Assembly (NCBI GenBank): GCA_958429225.1
Contig: CAUAJB010000006.1
Location: 1-49,517, forward strand
Length of the DNA stretch: 49,517 nucleotides
Reading direction: 5' to 3'
From: an uncultured Collinsella sp.
GTDB lineage: Bacteria; Actinomycetota; Coriobacteriia; Coriobacteriales; Coriobacteriaceae
Position 1 is the stretch's first letter. Every line of letters starts with the position of its first letter. Of this stretch, positions 24,141 to 32,483 are shown one piece after another. A program made the position numbers and the translations under genes. Under the pieces are notes generated by a model. That model did not search any database, had not been told where the DNA came from, and saw only the letters and a program-made list of their open reading frames with translations.

Positions 24141-24950
24141 CTAGAGCATCTGTTCGTTGATGAACACGAGGGTGCCTGGGTATGAGAGCTCGGGGGCGTG
24201 GCGATAGCCGATATTGAATGCGGTAAGTTCGCTTGCATCCTCGAGTTTGTTTTCTGCCATCCACCGCACCATGGAGCCGCGCGCCTTTTTGCTGGCGGTC
24301 GACCGTTGGATGGGCTTCCCGTTGCGGATACCCTCGCCAAAGAGGCACGTGACGGCTGTGGCGTCGCCCGCGAGGTTGGGCAGAACGGCTTTGGCATACT
24401 CTACGCTGGCGAGGTTGACGATCGTGGTGTTTGAACCTGCCGGGGCGATAGCTCGCGCGAGCTTATCGCTCCAAAATGCGTAGAGGTCTCGGGCATCGTC
24501 GACGGCGAGCTTCGCGCCCATCTCCAGCCGATACGGTTCGACGGCATGAAAGGGACGAACGCACCCGTAGAGGCCGGAGAGGATCCACAGATGGTCTTGC
24601 AGCCATGCGAGCTGCGCGGAATCCATCACCTCGGGTGCCATGCTCTGGTATTGAATGCCGTGATAGGACATGACGGCAGGGGAGAGGTGACGAGCGAGTG
24701 CGGGATTGTCGAGATCGCCGTTTTTCAGGATGGGCTCGAACTCATGTAAGGTGTTGAGGCAAGACCCCAGCAGTTTGTCACTCACGTTCCACAACGCCTG
24801 CAGGCCGCCGCTGCCTTCATTCCGCTCGATATCTAGCAGTGCACGGTGGAGGCGAGCCGTCTCGCGCGCAAAGTGTGGAATGCCCAGGACTTCAAACCCA
24901 TCTTGGGCCACGCGCATTTGCTTGGCGGGCGAAATGATGACTTGAAGCAT
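24141..24950 (-). CDS. yaaA: YaaA-family (UPF0246) peroxide-stress protein
   Basis: This is a 269-residue member of the YaaA / DUF328 family. In E. coli the protein lowers free iron and oxidative DNA damage and has a DNA-binding helix-hairpin-helix-like fold. Family motifs visible are ISPAKQM at the N-terminus, SDKLLGSCLNTLHEFE, SYHGIQYQSM, LWILSGLYGCVRPFHAVEPYRLEM and the C-terminal KKARGSMVRWM and FNIGYRH. AGAGGAGAG lies five bases before the ATG at 24950. The gene is bracketed by palindrome copies A and B. Confidence 0.93.
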   Translation of the reverse strand: MLQVIISPAKQMRVAQDGFEVLGIPHFARETARLHRALLDIERNEGSGGLQALWNVSDKLLGSCLNTLHEFEPILKNGDLDNPALARHLSPAVMSYHGIQYQSMAPEVMDSAQLAWLQDHLWILSGLYGCVRPFHAVEPYRLEMGAKLAVDDARDLYAFWSDKLARAIAPAGSNTTIVNLASVEYAKAVLPNLAGDATAVTCLFGEGIRNGKPIQRSTASKKARGSMVRWMAENKLEDASELTAFNIGYRHAPELSYPGTLVFINEQML

Positions 24951-24969
24951 AGACTCTCCTCTGCCAAAA

Positions 24970-25038
24970 AAGTTGCGGTGGAATACGGTCTGTTTTGGCC
25001 GTTTATGGGCCAGTTTAGTCCGTATTCCACCGCAAGTT
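24970..25038. repeat. 69-bp palindromic element, copy B
   Basis: Same tips as copy A (AAGTTGCGGTGGAATA ... TATTCCACCGCAAGTT) around a different paired core (CGGTCTG / TAGTCCG). On the minus strand it is followed by TTTTTT and lies just 3' of the M18 peptidase gene, so it can act as that gene's terminator. Confidence 0.87.
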
Positions 25039-25052
25039 ATGGGTGGGGTGGA

Positions 25053-26450
25053 TTAGGCGCGCTCGATGAAGGCCTTGTAGCCGCGGTAGGCCTCGTAGAT
25101 GTCGGCCTTGTTGGCGACCTCCCACAGGGCGTGCATGGACAGAACGGCAACGCCGGAGTCGATGACGTTCATGCCGTACTTGGCCATGATGTAGGCGATG
25201 GTGCCGCCGCCGCCCGCGTTGACGCGACCGAGCTCGCAGGTCTGGAAGTCCACGCCGGCCTCGTCCATGATGTCGCGGACGAGGGCCACATACTCGGCGT
25301 CGGCGTCGTTGGAGCCGCCCTTGCCGCGGCTGCCCGTGTACTTGTTGAAGCACAGGCCACGACCCATGAAGGCTGCGTTCTTGGTTTCGAACTTGCCGGC
25401 GTAGCCCGGGTCGAAGCCGGCGGACACGTCGGAGGAGAGCATGCGGCTGCGGGCGAGTGCGCGGCGCAGGGCCAGCGGGCTGCCCTCGCCGGCGAGCGTC
25501 ATGATCTCGGCGACGGTGTTCTCGAAGAAGCGGCTCGTCATGCCAGTGGCGCCTACGGAGCCAATCTCCTCCTTGTCGACGATGAGCGTGATGCTCGTGC
25601 GCTCGACATTGGCCACATTGATCTGGGCGAGCATGGAGGGATAGGCGCAGACGCGGTCATCGTGTCCATAGCCCAAAATCATGGAGCGGTCGAGGCCCAT
25701 GTCGCGGGCGGGGCCGGCGGGCACGACCTCGATCTCGGCGGAGAGGAAGTCCTCCTCCTCGACGTCGTACTGCTCCTTGAGGATGTCCAGGAACATCTGC
25801 TTGACGGGCTCCTTGGGGGCGTCCTTGTCGTCCTCGTCAAACTTGACGGGACGGCCGCCCACGATTACGTCGAGGATCTCGGCGTCGACGGCGTCCTTAG
25901 CGGGCTTGGCCATCTGCTCGCTCGAGAGGTGGATCAGCAGGTCGGAGATGGTAAAGACCGGATCGTCTGCCTTGTCGCCGATGTTGATGTCGACGGTAGT
26001 GCCGTCCTTTTTGCAGATGACGCCCACGAGTGCGAGCGGGGAGGCCACCCAGTGGTAGCTCTTGACGCCGCCATAGTAGTGCGTGTCGAGGTAGGCCATG
26101 TCGCCTGCCTCGAAGGCGGGGTTCTGTTTAAGGTCCAGGCGCGGCGAGTCCACGTGGGCGCCCAGGATGTTAAAGCCCTGCTCGAGCGGGGCGGTGCCCA
26201 GGTTGACGAGCATGAGGTCCTTGCCGTGATTGGCGGCGTACACCTTGTCGCCGGCCTTGAGCGCGCGGCCCTCGGCGATCACGGTCTCCAGATTGACGTA
26301 GCCCGCCTCCTCGGCCATCTTGATACCGGTCTTGACGCACAGGCGCTCGGTCTTGTTCTCGCTCAAAAACTGCTTATAGCCGCGGCAAAGCTCCTCGAGC
26401 TCCTCGATCTGCTGTGGCGTGTACTTTTTCCATGCGCAGGGACGCTCCAT
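25053..26450 (-). CDS. M18-family metallo-aminopeptidase
   Basis: This is a 465-residue di-zinc aminopeptidase of family M18 (aspartyl aminopeptidase-like, 'probable M18 family aminopeptidase 1' type). The metal-site motifs are AHVDSPRLDLKQ (His-Val-Asp), DKEEIGS (the Glu pair), YGHDDRVCAYPSM and a late His in VAVLSMHALWE. Members clip acidic N-terminal residues from peptides in the cytoplasm. AAAGGAG lies eight bases before the ATG at 26450. The frame stays open upstream to 27038 but that stretch is antisense to polA and is not used. Confidence 0.93.
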   Translation of the reverse strand: MERPCAWKKYTPQQIEELEELCRGYKQFLSENKTERLCVKTGIKMAEEAGYVNLETVIAEGRALKAGDKVYAANHGKDLMLVNLGTAPLEQGFNILGAHVDSPRLDLKQNPAFEAGDMAYLDTHYYGGVKSYHWVASPLALVGVICKKDGTTVDINIGDKADDPVFTISDLLIHLSSEQMAKPAKDAVDAEILDVIVGGRPVKFDEDDKDAPKEPVKQMFLDILKEQYDVEEEDFLSAEIEVVPAGPARDMGLDRSMILGYGHDDRVCAYPSMLAQINVANVERTSITLIVDKEEIGSVGATGMTSRFFENTVAEIMTLAGEGSPLALRRALARSRMLSSDVSAGFDPGYAGKFETKNAAFMGRGLCFNKYTGSRGKGGSNDADAEYVALVRDIMDEAGVDFQTCELGRVNAGGGGTIAYIMAKYGMNVIDSGVAVLSMHALWEVANKADIYEAYRGYKAFIERA

Positions 26451-26616
26451 AACGCAGGCTCCTTTCGGATCGATCGTGCTGGTTGATGTACCGTGAGCCA
26501 TCGTATCACGCGCGGGCCCGCGGCGGCAGGGAAGCCTGATGTGCAGTGGCCGTGGGACGGGGAGCGTGTAAACTGGAGTGAGCAAACCGTGCCCAGCCCA
26601 AAGCGAGGTATTCAAT

Positions 26617-29364
26617 ATGTCTGACAAGCGCCGTACCTTTGCCGTCATCGACGGCAACTCGCTCATGCACCGCGCCTTCCACGCCGTGCCGCCCACCATG
26701 AACGCGCCGGACGGTCGCCCCACCAACGCGATCTTTGGCTTTCTGAACATGTTTCTTAAGATGATCGATGCCTTTGACCCCGACGGTGTGGTCGTGGCGT
26801 TTGATAAGGGCAAGCCGCGCGTGCGCATGGAAATGCTGCCGCAGTATAAGGCGCAGCGCCCGCCCATGGACCCCGATCTGCACGCGCAGTTTCCGATGAT
26901 CAAGGAGCTGCTCACCGCGCTCAACGTGCCGATTCTGCAGTCCGAGGGCTGGGAAGGCGACGATATCCTGGGAACCATGGCGCGCCTGGGTGAGGAGGCC
27001 GGCTGCGACATGCTGCTGGTGACCGGTGATCGCGACATGTATCAGCTCGTGACCGAGCACGTCAACGTGGTCTCGACCCGCAAGGGCCTGTCCGACGTGG
27101 CGATCATGACGCCCGAGAGCGTGGACGACCTGTATCACGGCATTACGCCGGCGCTCGTGCCCGACTTTTATGGTCTGAAGGGCGATACGTCGGACAACAT
27201 TCCCGGCGTACCGGGCATCGGCCCCAAAAAGGCGAGCGCGCTCATCGCGCAGTACGGCAGCTTGGACGAGGTCATCGCGCACGCCGACGAGGTCAAGGGC
27301 AAGATGGGCGAGAACCTGCGTGCGCACATCGACGATGCGCTGCTGAGCCGCAAGGTTGCGACCATTCGCACCGATGCGCCTGTCGAGCTCGACTTTGAGG
27401 AAACGTCCTTCCCGGCGTTTTCTGCCGATGAGGTTTCCGCGGCGCTGGGTACGCTTGGTATCACCGCCATGCAGAACCGTTTCTTGGCGCTGATCGGCGG
27501 CGAGGGCGGGGCTGCTGCCTCCAGTGTGTTTGAGATACCTGCGATGGTTCGCGCAGCCGCCGGCGATGCTGACGCGCTTGGTGCCGTTACGGCTGAGGTC
27601 TCCCGCGCGATTGATGCCGGCGAGTGGGTCGCCGCCGTGGTGGACGATGACAAGGAAGAGGGCGCGCTCTTTGGACTGACGCGCACGCTGTGGTTGGCGA
27701 CGTCCAAGGGCCTGTTCGCGCTCGAGGAGGGCGACGGCGGTGTCACTGCCGTAGTCGATGGCTTCAACTTCGCCCACGGCGTGATTGCCGGCGTGCTTGC
27801 GCGCCTGTTTGTGGAGGGCCGCGTGGCGAGCCCGGATATGAAAGCGCTGCTGCATGAGCTTTCGCCCATCGATTCTTCCGAGCCCGAGCTTATGGATCCG
27901 CTGGCAGTCGATTCCACGTGCATCTTCGACACCGTGGTCGCTGCCTATCTGCTGGATTCCGATCGCTCCGAGTTTGACGAGACATATCTGGCCGATACGT
28001 ATCTGCAGATGGCGCTGCCTGCGGCGCGCGGTGCAGAGGGTGCCGGTGAGGACGCTCCGGCGCCCGCCGCTCGCACGGCGGCCTTGACGCTGGCGCTGGT
28101 CGCACCGCTGCGCGACCGCATGGCCCGCGAGAACGCCGCCAACGTGTTCGATGGCATCGAGATGCCGCTCGTGCCGGTGCTTGCCAAGATGGAGCGCGCG
28201 GGCATGCTCGTGGATCCCGACCGCCTGCGTAATCTGTCCGAGGGCCTGGCGACCCAGATCACCGAGGTCGAGCGCAGCATTCGCGACCTGGCGGGTGACG
28301 AGACCTTTAATATTGGCAGTCCCATGCAGCTGTCGCATGTGCTCTTTGATGTGATGGGGCTTCCGACCAAGGGCCTCAAGAAGACTAAGCGCGGCTACTA
28401 TTCGACCAACGCCAAGGTGTTGAGCGACCTTGCCCGCGACCACGAAATCGTGCGTCTGATCTTGGATTGGCGTGAAAAGTCTAAGATCAAGTCCACCTAT
28501 CTGGACATGCTGGGCCCGCTGCGCCGTGGTGACGGTCGCGTGCACACCACGTACAACCAGACCATCACGGCAACGGGGCGTCTGTCCTCGAGCGACCCGA
28601 ACCTGCAGAACATCCCGACGCGCTCGGAGCTGGGTCGTACCGTCAAGACGGCGTTTTCGGCAGGTGAGGGAAGCGTCTTTTTGGCGGTGGACTACTCGCA
28701 GATCGAGCTGCGTCTGCTGGCGCATCTCTCGGGTGACGAGCACTTGGTGCGCGCCTTTAACGAGGGCGAGGACTTCCATGCCGAGACGGCGGCGCGCGTG
28801 TTTGGTGTGCAAGTGTCCGAGGTAACGCCCGACCTGCGCAGTCGCGCCAAGGCCGTGAACTTTGGCATCGTGTACGGCCAGCAGGCCTACGGCCTGTCGC
28901 AGTCGCTGCATATCTCGATGGCCGAGGCGCGCGACATGATCGACCGCTACTACGAGGCCTACCCGGGCGTGCGCACGTTCCTCGACAACGTGGTGGCGCG
29001 TGCCAAGCAGACGGGCTACGCCGAGACCATGTACGGTCGTCGGCGTCATATTCCGGAGCTCAAGGCCAAAAATCCGCAACTCCGCGGCTTTGGCGAGCGC
29101 ACGGCCATGAACCACCCCATGCAGGGAACCGCAGCAGACATTATCAAGATCGCGATGGCCCGCGTAAGCCGCCGTCTGGAAGAAGAGGGCTTTGCCGCCC
29201 ACATGATTCTGCAGGTACACGACGAACTGGACTTTGAGTGCCCCGTCGACGAAGTCGAGCGCCTCACCGCCATGGTCCGCGACGTCATGGAGCACGTAGT
29301 AGACCTCCGCGTACCGTTGATCGCCGAAGCCAGCACCGGCATAACCTGGGCCGACGCCAAATAG
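26617..29364 (+). CDS. polA: DNA polymerase I
   Basis: Pol I fills gaps and removes RNA primers. The 915-residue protein has an N-terminal 5'-3' exonuclease domain (FAVIDGNSLMHRAFHAVP; EGDDILGT; GDRDMYQLV; GLKGDTSDNIPGVPGIGPKKA). The middle domain resembles a 3'-5' exonuclease, but I cannot find its catalytic Asp/Glu residues (see findings). The C-terminal family A polymerase has motif A VDYSQIELRLLAHLSGD, motif B RSRAKAVNFGIVYG and motif C LQVHDELDFE. GAGG precedes the ATG at 26617. A perfect terminator follows at 29399. Confidence 0.97.
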   Translation: MSDKRRTFAVIDGNSLMHRAFHAVPPTMNAPDGRPTNAIFGFLNMFLKMIDAFDPDGVVVAFDKGKPRVRMEMLPQYKAQRPPMDPDLHAQFPMIKELLTALNVPILQSEGWEGDDILGTMARLGEEAGCDMLLVTGDRDMYQLVTEHVNVVSTRKGLSDVAIMTPESVDDLYHGITPALVPDFYGLKGDTSDNIPGVPGIGPKKASALIAQYGSLDEVIAHADEVKGKMGENLRAHIDDALLSRKVATIRTDAPVELDFEETSFPAFSADEVSAALGTLGITAMQNRFLALIGGEGGAAASSVFEIPAMVRAAAGDADALGAVTAEVSRAIDAGEWVAAVVDDDKEEGALFGLTRTLWLATSKGLFALEEGDGGVTAVVDGFNFAHGVIAGVLARLFVEGRVASPDMKALLHELSPIDSSEPELMDPLAVDSTCIFDTVVAAYLLDSDRSEFDETYLADTYLQMALPAARGAEGAGEDAPAPAARTAALTLALVAPLRDRMARENAANVFDGIEMPLVPVLAKMERAGMLVDPDRLRNLSEGLATQITEVERSIRDLAGDETFNIGSPMQLSHVLFDVMGLPTKGLKKTKRGYYSTNAKVLSDLARDHEIVRLILDWREKSKIKSTYLDMLGPLRRGDGRVHTTYNQTITATGRLSSSDPNLQNIPTRSELGRTVKTAFSAGEGSVFLAVDYSQIELRLLAHLSGDEHLVRAFNEGEDFHAETAARVFGVQVSEVTPDLRSRAKAVNFGIVYGQQAYGLSQSLHISMAEARDMIDRYYEAYPGVRTFLDNVVARAKQTGYAETMYGRRRHIPELKAKNPQLRGFGERTAMNHPMQGTAADIIKIAMARVSRRLEEEGFAAHMILQVHDELDFECPVDEVERLTAMVRDVMEHVVDLRVPLIAEASTGITWADAK

Positions 29365-29398
29365 GGAAGCAACCACAGTTCCAAAGTAACCAAAAACA

Positions 29399-29438
29399 GA
29401 AGGGGGCTCCTTGTCAACAAGGAGCCCCCTTCAACCGT
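29399..29438. terminator. Strong terminator after polA
   Basis: A perfect 15-bp stem (GAAGGGGGCTCCTTG with CAAGGAGCCCCCTTC) closes a TCAA loop. The T-run is weak on the plus strand, but the stem is very stable. Confidence 0.75.
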
Positions 29439-29500
29439 AATTATTCAGCCAAAGTATCTAGACGCCAAGACGCCATCCAGGCGGCAAACAAGTCACCCAA

Positions 29501-29630
29501 GGACCTGGCCGGGCGAGGCGGGTAAGTTTTTCGTAGATTCCGCACGAGCCGGAAAGCACTTAATGTGCTTTCCGAGCGAGCCCAGGACCTGACCGAGCGA
29601 AAAACTTACCCGCCTCGCCCGGCCAGGTCC
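29501..29630. repeat. Nested palindrome with 33-bp perfect arms
   Basis: The outer arms 29501-29533 and 29598-29630 are perfect reverse complements over 33 bp. Inside is a second hairpin, 29550-29559 with 29565-29574 (CGGAAAGCAC, loop TTAAT). A degenerate direct copy of the outer arm start lies at 29585 (GGACCTGACCGAGCG against GGACCTGGCCGGGCG). It sits between convergent polA and the HAD gene, 3' to both. Confidence 0.8.
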
Positions 29631-29641
29631 GACGAGTCACG

Positions 29642-30469
29642 TTAACGAGCCGCCAAGATGGCGTCGATGAGCGTCAGTACGCCCCCGTCGTTGTTGCTCG
29701 GAATGCGCCACTTAGCATGCGCGTTCATGTGCTCCTCGGCATTGTCCACGATAAAGCTGTGGCCGACGCGCTCGAGCATGGGGATGTCGTTGTAGGTATC
29801 GCCCACGGCAGCGGCGTCGGCAATATCGATTCCCAGGTGCTCGCACAGGTGCGCGACGCCGGCGCCCTTGTCGACGCCCAGGTTCATGAAGTCGATCCAC
29901 TCGCGCCCGGCGTTGGTGACGTAGAGCTTGTCCGAGAACTCGGGGCTATAGGTCTCGCGAAACGCGGGCTCGGCGTCGTAGCCGGGGAAGAAGATCGAGA
30001 TCTTGTTGGACTCGATATCAATGCCCTCAAAGCTGTCGACGTAGTTGATTGTGTTGTAGTAGACGCTGATCTCGTCGTGGTATTGATGGTCGCGGGCAAG
30101 TACGTAGAACTCGTCGAAGCAGCACAGGACGGGGACAGCGCGAGGATCCTCCGAGGCAAGGCTCAAGACCTGCTGGTACAGCTTCACGTCAATATTGCTC
30201 TTATAGATATAGCTGCCGCGATATATCACGCACGCACCGTTATCGGGACAAAAGGCGAGGCGGTTCTTGATGCCCTCGAACATCTCTTCGAGCTTGGGGG
30301 CGGGACGTCCGCTGGCGGGGCAGAATACGATGCCGGCTTCGGCGAGCTTGTCCAGGCGTTCGTCAAGGCCTTGCGGCAGCACGCGCTCGTCGGTCAGCAG
30401 CGTCTTGTCCATGTCGACGGCGATGAGCTTAATGTTTCCGATATTGGCGTCCGATTCGTAAGTTTGCAT
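29642..30469 (-). CDS. Cof-type HAD-IIB phosphatase
   Basis: This is a 275-residue HAD-superfamily hydrolase with a C2B cap (Cof/YbjI type). Motif I is AVDMDKTLLTD with the nucleophile Asp. CPASGRP is motif II. The Lys of GVDKGAGV is motif III and GDTYNDIPML is motif IV. Such enzymes dephosphorylate sugar phosphates, PLP or FMN; the substrate cannot be told from sequence. GAAAGG precedes the ATG. Divergent from the argG region, with which it shares an AT-rich spacer. Confidence 0.92.
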   Translation of the reverse strand: MQTYESDANIGNIKLIAVDMDKTLLTDERVLPQGLDERLDKLAEAGIVFCPASGRPAPKLEEMFEGIKNRLAFCPDNGACVIYRGSYIYKSNIDVKLYQQVLSLASEDPRAVPVLCCFDEFYVLARDHQYHDEISVYYNTINYVDSFEGIDIESNKISIFFPGYDAEPAFRETYSPEFSDKLYVTNAGREWIDFMNLGVDKGAGVAHLCEHLGIDIADAAAVGDTYNDIPMLERVGHSFIVDNAEEHMNAHAKWRIPSNNDGGVLTLIDAILAAR

Positions 30470-30612
30470 AAAAGCGAGCCTTTCGTTTCGAAATTGTTTC
30501 AGACGTTATAACCATCAACTCGTAGTCAGGCGTATTTTCGCAGGATTGGCGCGCGTTTGCATCTTCATTCACAAAGTAATGAAAAAACTTTTCAGAAATA
30601 TGAATTTGTCGC

Positions 30613-30640
30613 TTGTACAGCAGGCACTTTAGCGTAATAT
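30613..30640 (+). promoter_or_regulatory. Probable promoter of the argG leader
   Basis: TTGTAC (30613-30618) and TAATAT (30635-30640) are 16 bp apart in an AT-rich stretch. Transcription from here would include the leader peptide at 30744. Downstream, ACCGTTTAC occurs at 30672 and again at 30693, 21 bp apart in the same direction, a possible regulator site. Confidence 0.55.
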
Positions 30641-30743
30641 AGCGACCATCGAAAACGGAGACGGAAAAACAACCGTTTACCGAGGAAAAGGTACCGTTTA
30701 CGATATAAGAATTGCGCCCGGGGATAGGTGAAAGGAGAGGCAG

Positions 30744-30818
30744 ATGCAGTTCGTAAAGATCATCACTACTGCAGACAATGCCATCCGACGCCAGCGCGCA
30801 ATTTCCCGACGACGATAA
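30744..30818 (+). CDS. Arginine-rich leader peptide, candidate attenuator of argG
   Basis: A 24-codon frame lies 205 bp before argG: it begins MQFVKIITTADNAIRRQ and ends RAISRRR then stop. Six of 24 residues are Arg; the last three sense codons are CGA, CGA, CGA, and CGA is not a codon this genome favours. A strong ribosome site AAAGGAGAGG (30731-30740) stands before the ATG. The 3' end of the frame overlaps the arms of two mutually exclusive RNA structures described in the next entry. This is the architecture of a transcription-attenuation leader. A minus-strand open frame covers the same DNA but has none of these properties. Confidence 0.75.
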   Translation: MQFVKIITTADNAIRRQRAISRRR

Positions 30819-30882
30819 CAATCGTCTCTGTCCGCATGGGGCGAATTGCCTCAACAGAGTCATTTTGAGGTCGTTGGGTTTT
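30805..30882 (+). promoter_or_regulatory. Candidate attenuator structure between the Arg leader and argG
   Basis: CCCGACGAC (30805-30813, within the Arg codons) can pair with GTCGTTGGG (30870-30878) over 9 bp with one G-U, followed by TTTT. Inside, CTCTGT (30826-30831) pairs with ACAGAG (30854-30859). Alternatively GACGAT (30811-30816) pairs with ATCGTC (30821-30826), which excludes the longer pairing. A ribosome held on the CGA codons would cover the left arm and block the terminator-like form. The T-run is short, so this is a model, not a proven terminator. Confidence 0.45.
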
Positions 30883-31023
30883 AGCACGACATTGCTGCAT
30901 GTTTCTAGGGCATGTATGTGCTGATTTTTGCTATTTAACCTGATATTGCACGGTATATGACCTTGAAATGACTTGCAACTGACCGATGTTCTAACTAGCT
31001 ACCAAGGGCGAAAGGAAACAGCC

Positions 31024-32250
31024 ATGAGCAAGGAAAAAGTCGTTCTCGCATATTCCGGTGGTCTTGATACATCCGTATGTGTCAAATGGCTCCAGGACGA
31101 GAAAAATCTCGATGTCGTTTGCGTCTGCGGCAACGTGGGCCAGGTGGAGACCGGCCTGGATGCCAAGAAGCAGAAGGCGCTCGACCTGGGCGTTCTCGAT
31201 TGCCAGGTGCTCGACCTGCGCGACGAGTTCTCCGATGAGTTCCTGACTAAGGCCATCGCCGCAAATTCCATGTACGAGAACAAGTACCCGCTGCTCTCCG
31301 CTCTGTCTCGCCCGCTGCTCGCCAAGAAGCTTGTCGAGGTCGCTCACGGGTTTGGCGCGACCTACGTCGCCCACGGCTGCACCGGCAAGGGTAACGACCA
31401 GGTTCGTTTTGAGGCTGCGGTCAAGGCCCTCGACCCCGAGCTTAAGGTTATCGCCCCCGTTCGCGAGTGGGATCTGAAGTGCCGTCCCGACGAGGTCGCC
31501 TATGCCCACGCCCACAACGTGCCGGTCCCCGAGGGTGCCAACGACAACCCCTATTCCATCGACGACAACCTGTGGGGTCGTGCCATTGAGTGTGGCCACC
31601 TGGAGGACCCCTGGAATGAGCCGCTCGACGACGCCTGGGTTATGACCAAGAATCCCGAGGACACGCCCGACACCCCGACGTATACCGAGATTGAGTTTGA
31701 GGTCGGCAAGCCCGTCGCCGTCGACGGCAAGAAGATGAAGCTCTCCGAGATCGTCATCGCCCTCAATAAGATTGCGGGCGACAACGGCTTTGGCCGTCTC
31801 GACCTGGTCGAGGATCGTCTGGTGGGCCTCAAGAGCCGCGAGTGCTATGAGGTTCCCGGCGCCCTGACGCTCATTACCGCCCATAAGGCACTCGAGGACA
31901 TTTGCGTTGAGGGCGACCTGCTCAAGACTAAGATTAAGCTCGAGCAGGATTGGGCCACCGCCGTGTACAACGGCCAGTGGTACAGCCCACTCAAAAACGC
32001 GCTCGACGCCTTTATGGCCGACACCCAGAAGTTCGTGACCGGCACCGTCCGTCTGAAGTTCTTTAAGGGCAACTGCCATGTCGTCGGCCGCAAGAGCCCC
32101 TTCAGCCTCTACGACTACGGTCTGGCCACCTACGACCGCGACACCACGTTTGACGAGAAGGCCAGCGCTGGCTTTATCGAGATCGATACGCTGTCGCTCA
32201 AGACGTGGGCTAAGGTCCAGGGTCCCAGCTCTGCTGCCGCCCAGGCTTAA
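31024..32250 (+). CDS. argG: Argininosuccinate synthase ArgG
   Basis: ArgG joins citrulline and aspartate with ATP, the penultimate arginine step. The 408-residue protein has the ATP loop VVLAYSGGLDTSV at the N-terminus. YVAHGCTGKGNDQVRFE and the later region with DDNLWGRAIECGHLEDPW follow. The C-terminal end carries KGNCHVVGRKSPFSLYDYGLATYD. AAAGGA (31011-31016) precedes the ATG. Codon use is strongly favourable. It follows a candidate leader peptide and is followed by a small protein gene and argH. Confidence 0.98.
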   Translation: MSKEKVVLAYSGGLDTSVCVKWLQDEKNLDVVCVCGNVGQVETGLDAKKQKALDLGVLDCQVLDLRDEFSDEFLTKAIAANSMYENKYPLLSALSRPLLAKKLVEVAHGFGATYVAHGCTGKGNDQVRFEAAVKALDPELKVIAPVREWDLKCRPDEVAYAHAHNVPVPEGANDNPYSIDDNLWGRAIECGHLEDPWNEPLDDAWVMTKNPEDTPDTPTYTEIEFEVGKPVAVDGKKMKLSEIVIALNKIAGDNGFGRLDLVEDRLVGLKSRECYEVPGALTLITAHKALEDICVEGDLLKTKIKLEQDWATAVYNGQWYSPLKNALDAFMADTQKFVTGTVRLKFFKGNCHVVGRKSPFSLYDYGLATYDRDTTFDEKASAGFIEIDTLSLKTWAKVQGPSSAAAQA

Positions 32251-32403
32251 GCCTTCCTTCCCTTGGTATCCGCGCGGCCCATCCGCGTGATACATAACGG
32301 GCGCACGGGGTCCCTACCTTTCGTTATGCTTGCTGACACTTCTTAACATCGGTGACCCCTACGTTCCGCCCGCATATATGATGCCGCGTCTGCGGCTGAG
32401 TCC

Positions 32404-32440
32404 GAGCCCCGCCGGGGTTGTCCGGCGGGGCTCCTTCTAT
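32404..32440 (+). terminator. Hairpin between argG and the small gene
   Basis: A perfect 12-bp stem (GAGCCCCGCCGG with CCGGCGGGGCTC) closes a 6-nt loop and is followed by CTTCTATC. It may end part of the argG transcripts or attenuate the genes downstream. The T-tract is poor. Confidence 0.6.
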
Positions 32441-32483
32441 CAATTTGGCGGCTCTGCGCCTATATATATGAGGAGTATCCATT

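Noticed and set aside
26451..27038. N-terminal extension of the M18 peptidase frame by 196 codons
   Set aside because: The extension is antisense to polA and lies before the well-placed AAAGGAG and ATG at 26450.
30429..30887. 152-codon open frame on the minus strand overlapping the HAD start and the argG leader
   Set aside because: It covers an AT-rich spacer, has no ribosome site and shows no family-like sequence. The plus-strand leader peptide and promoter explain the region better.
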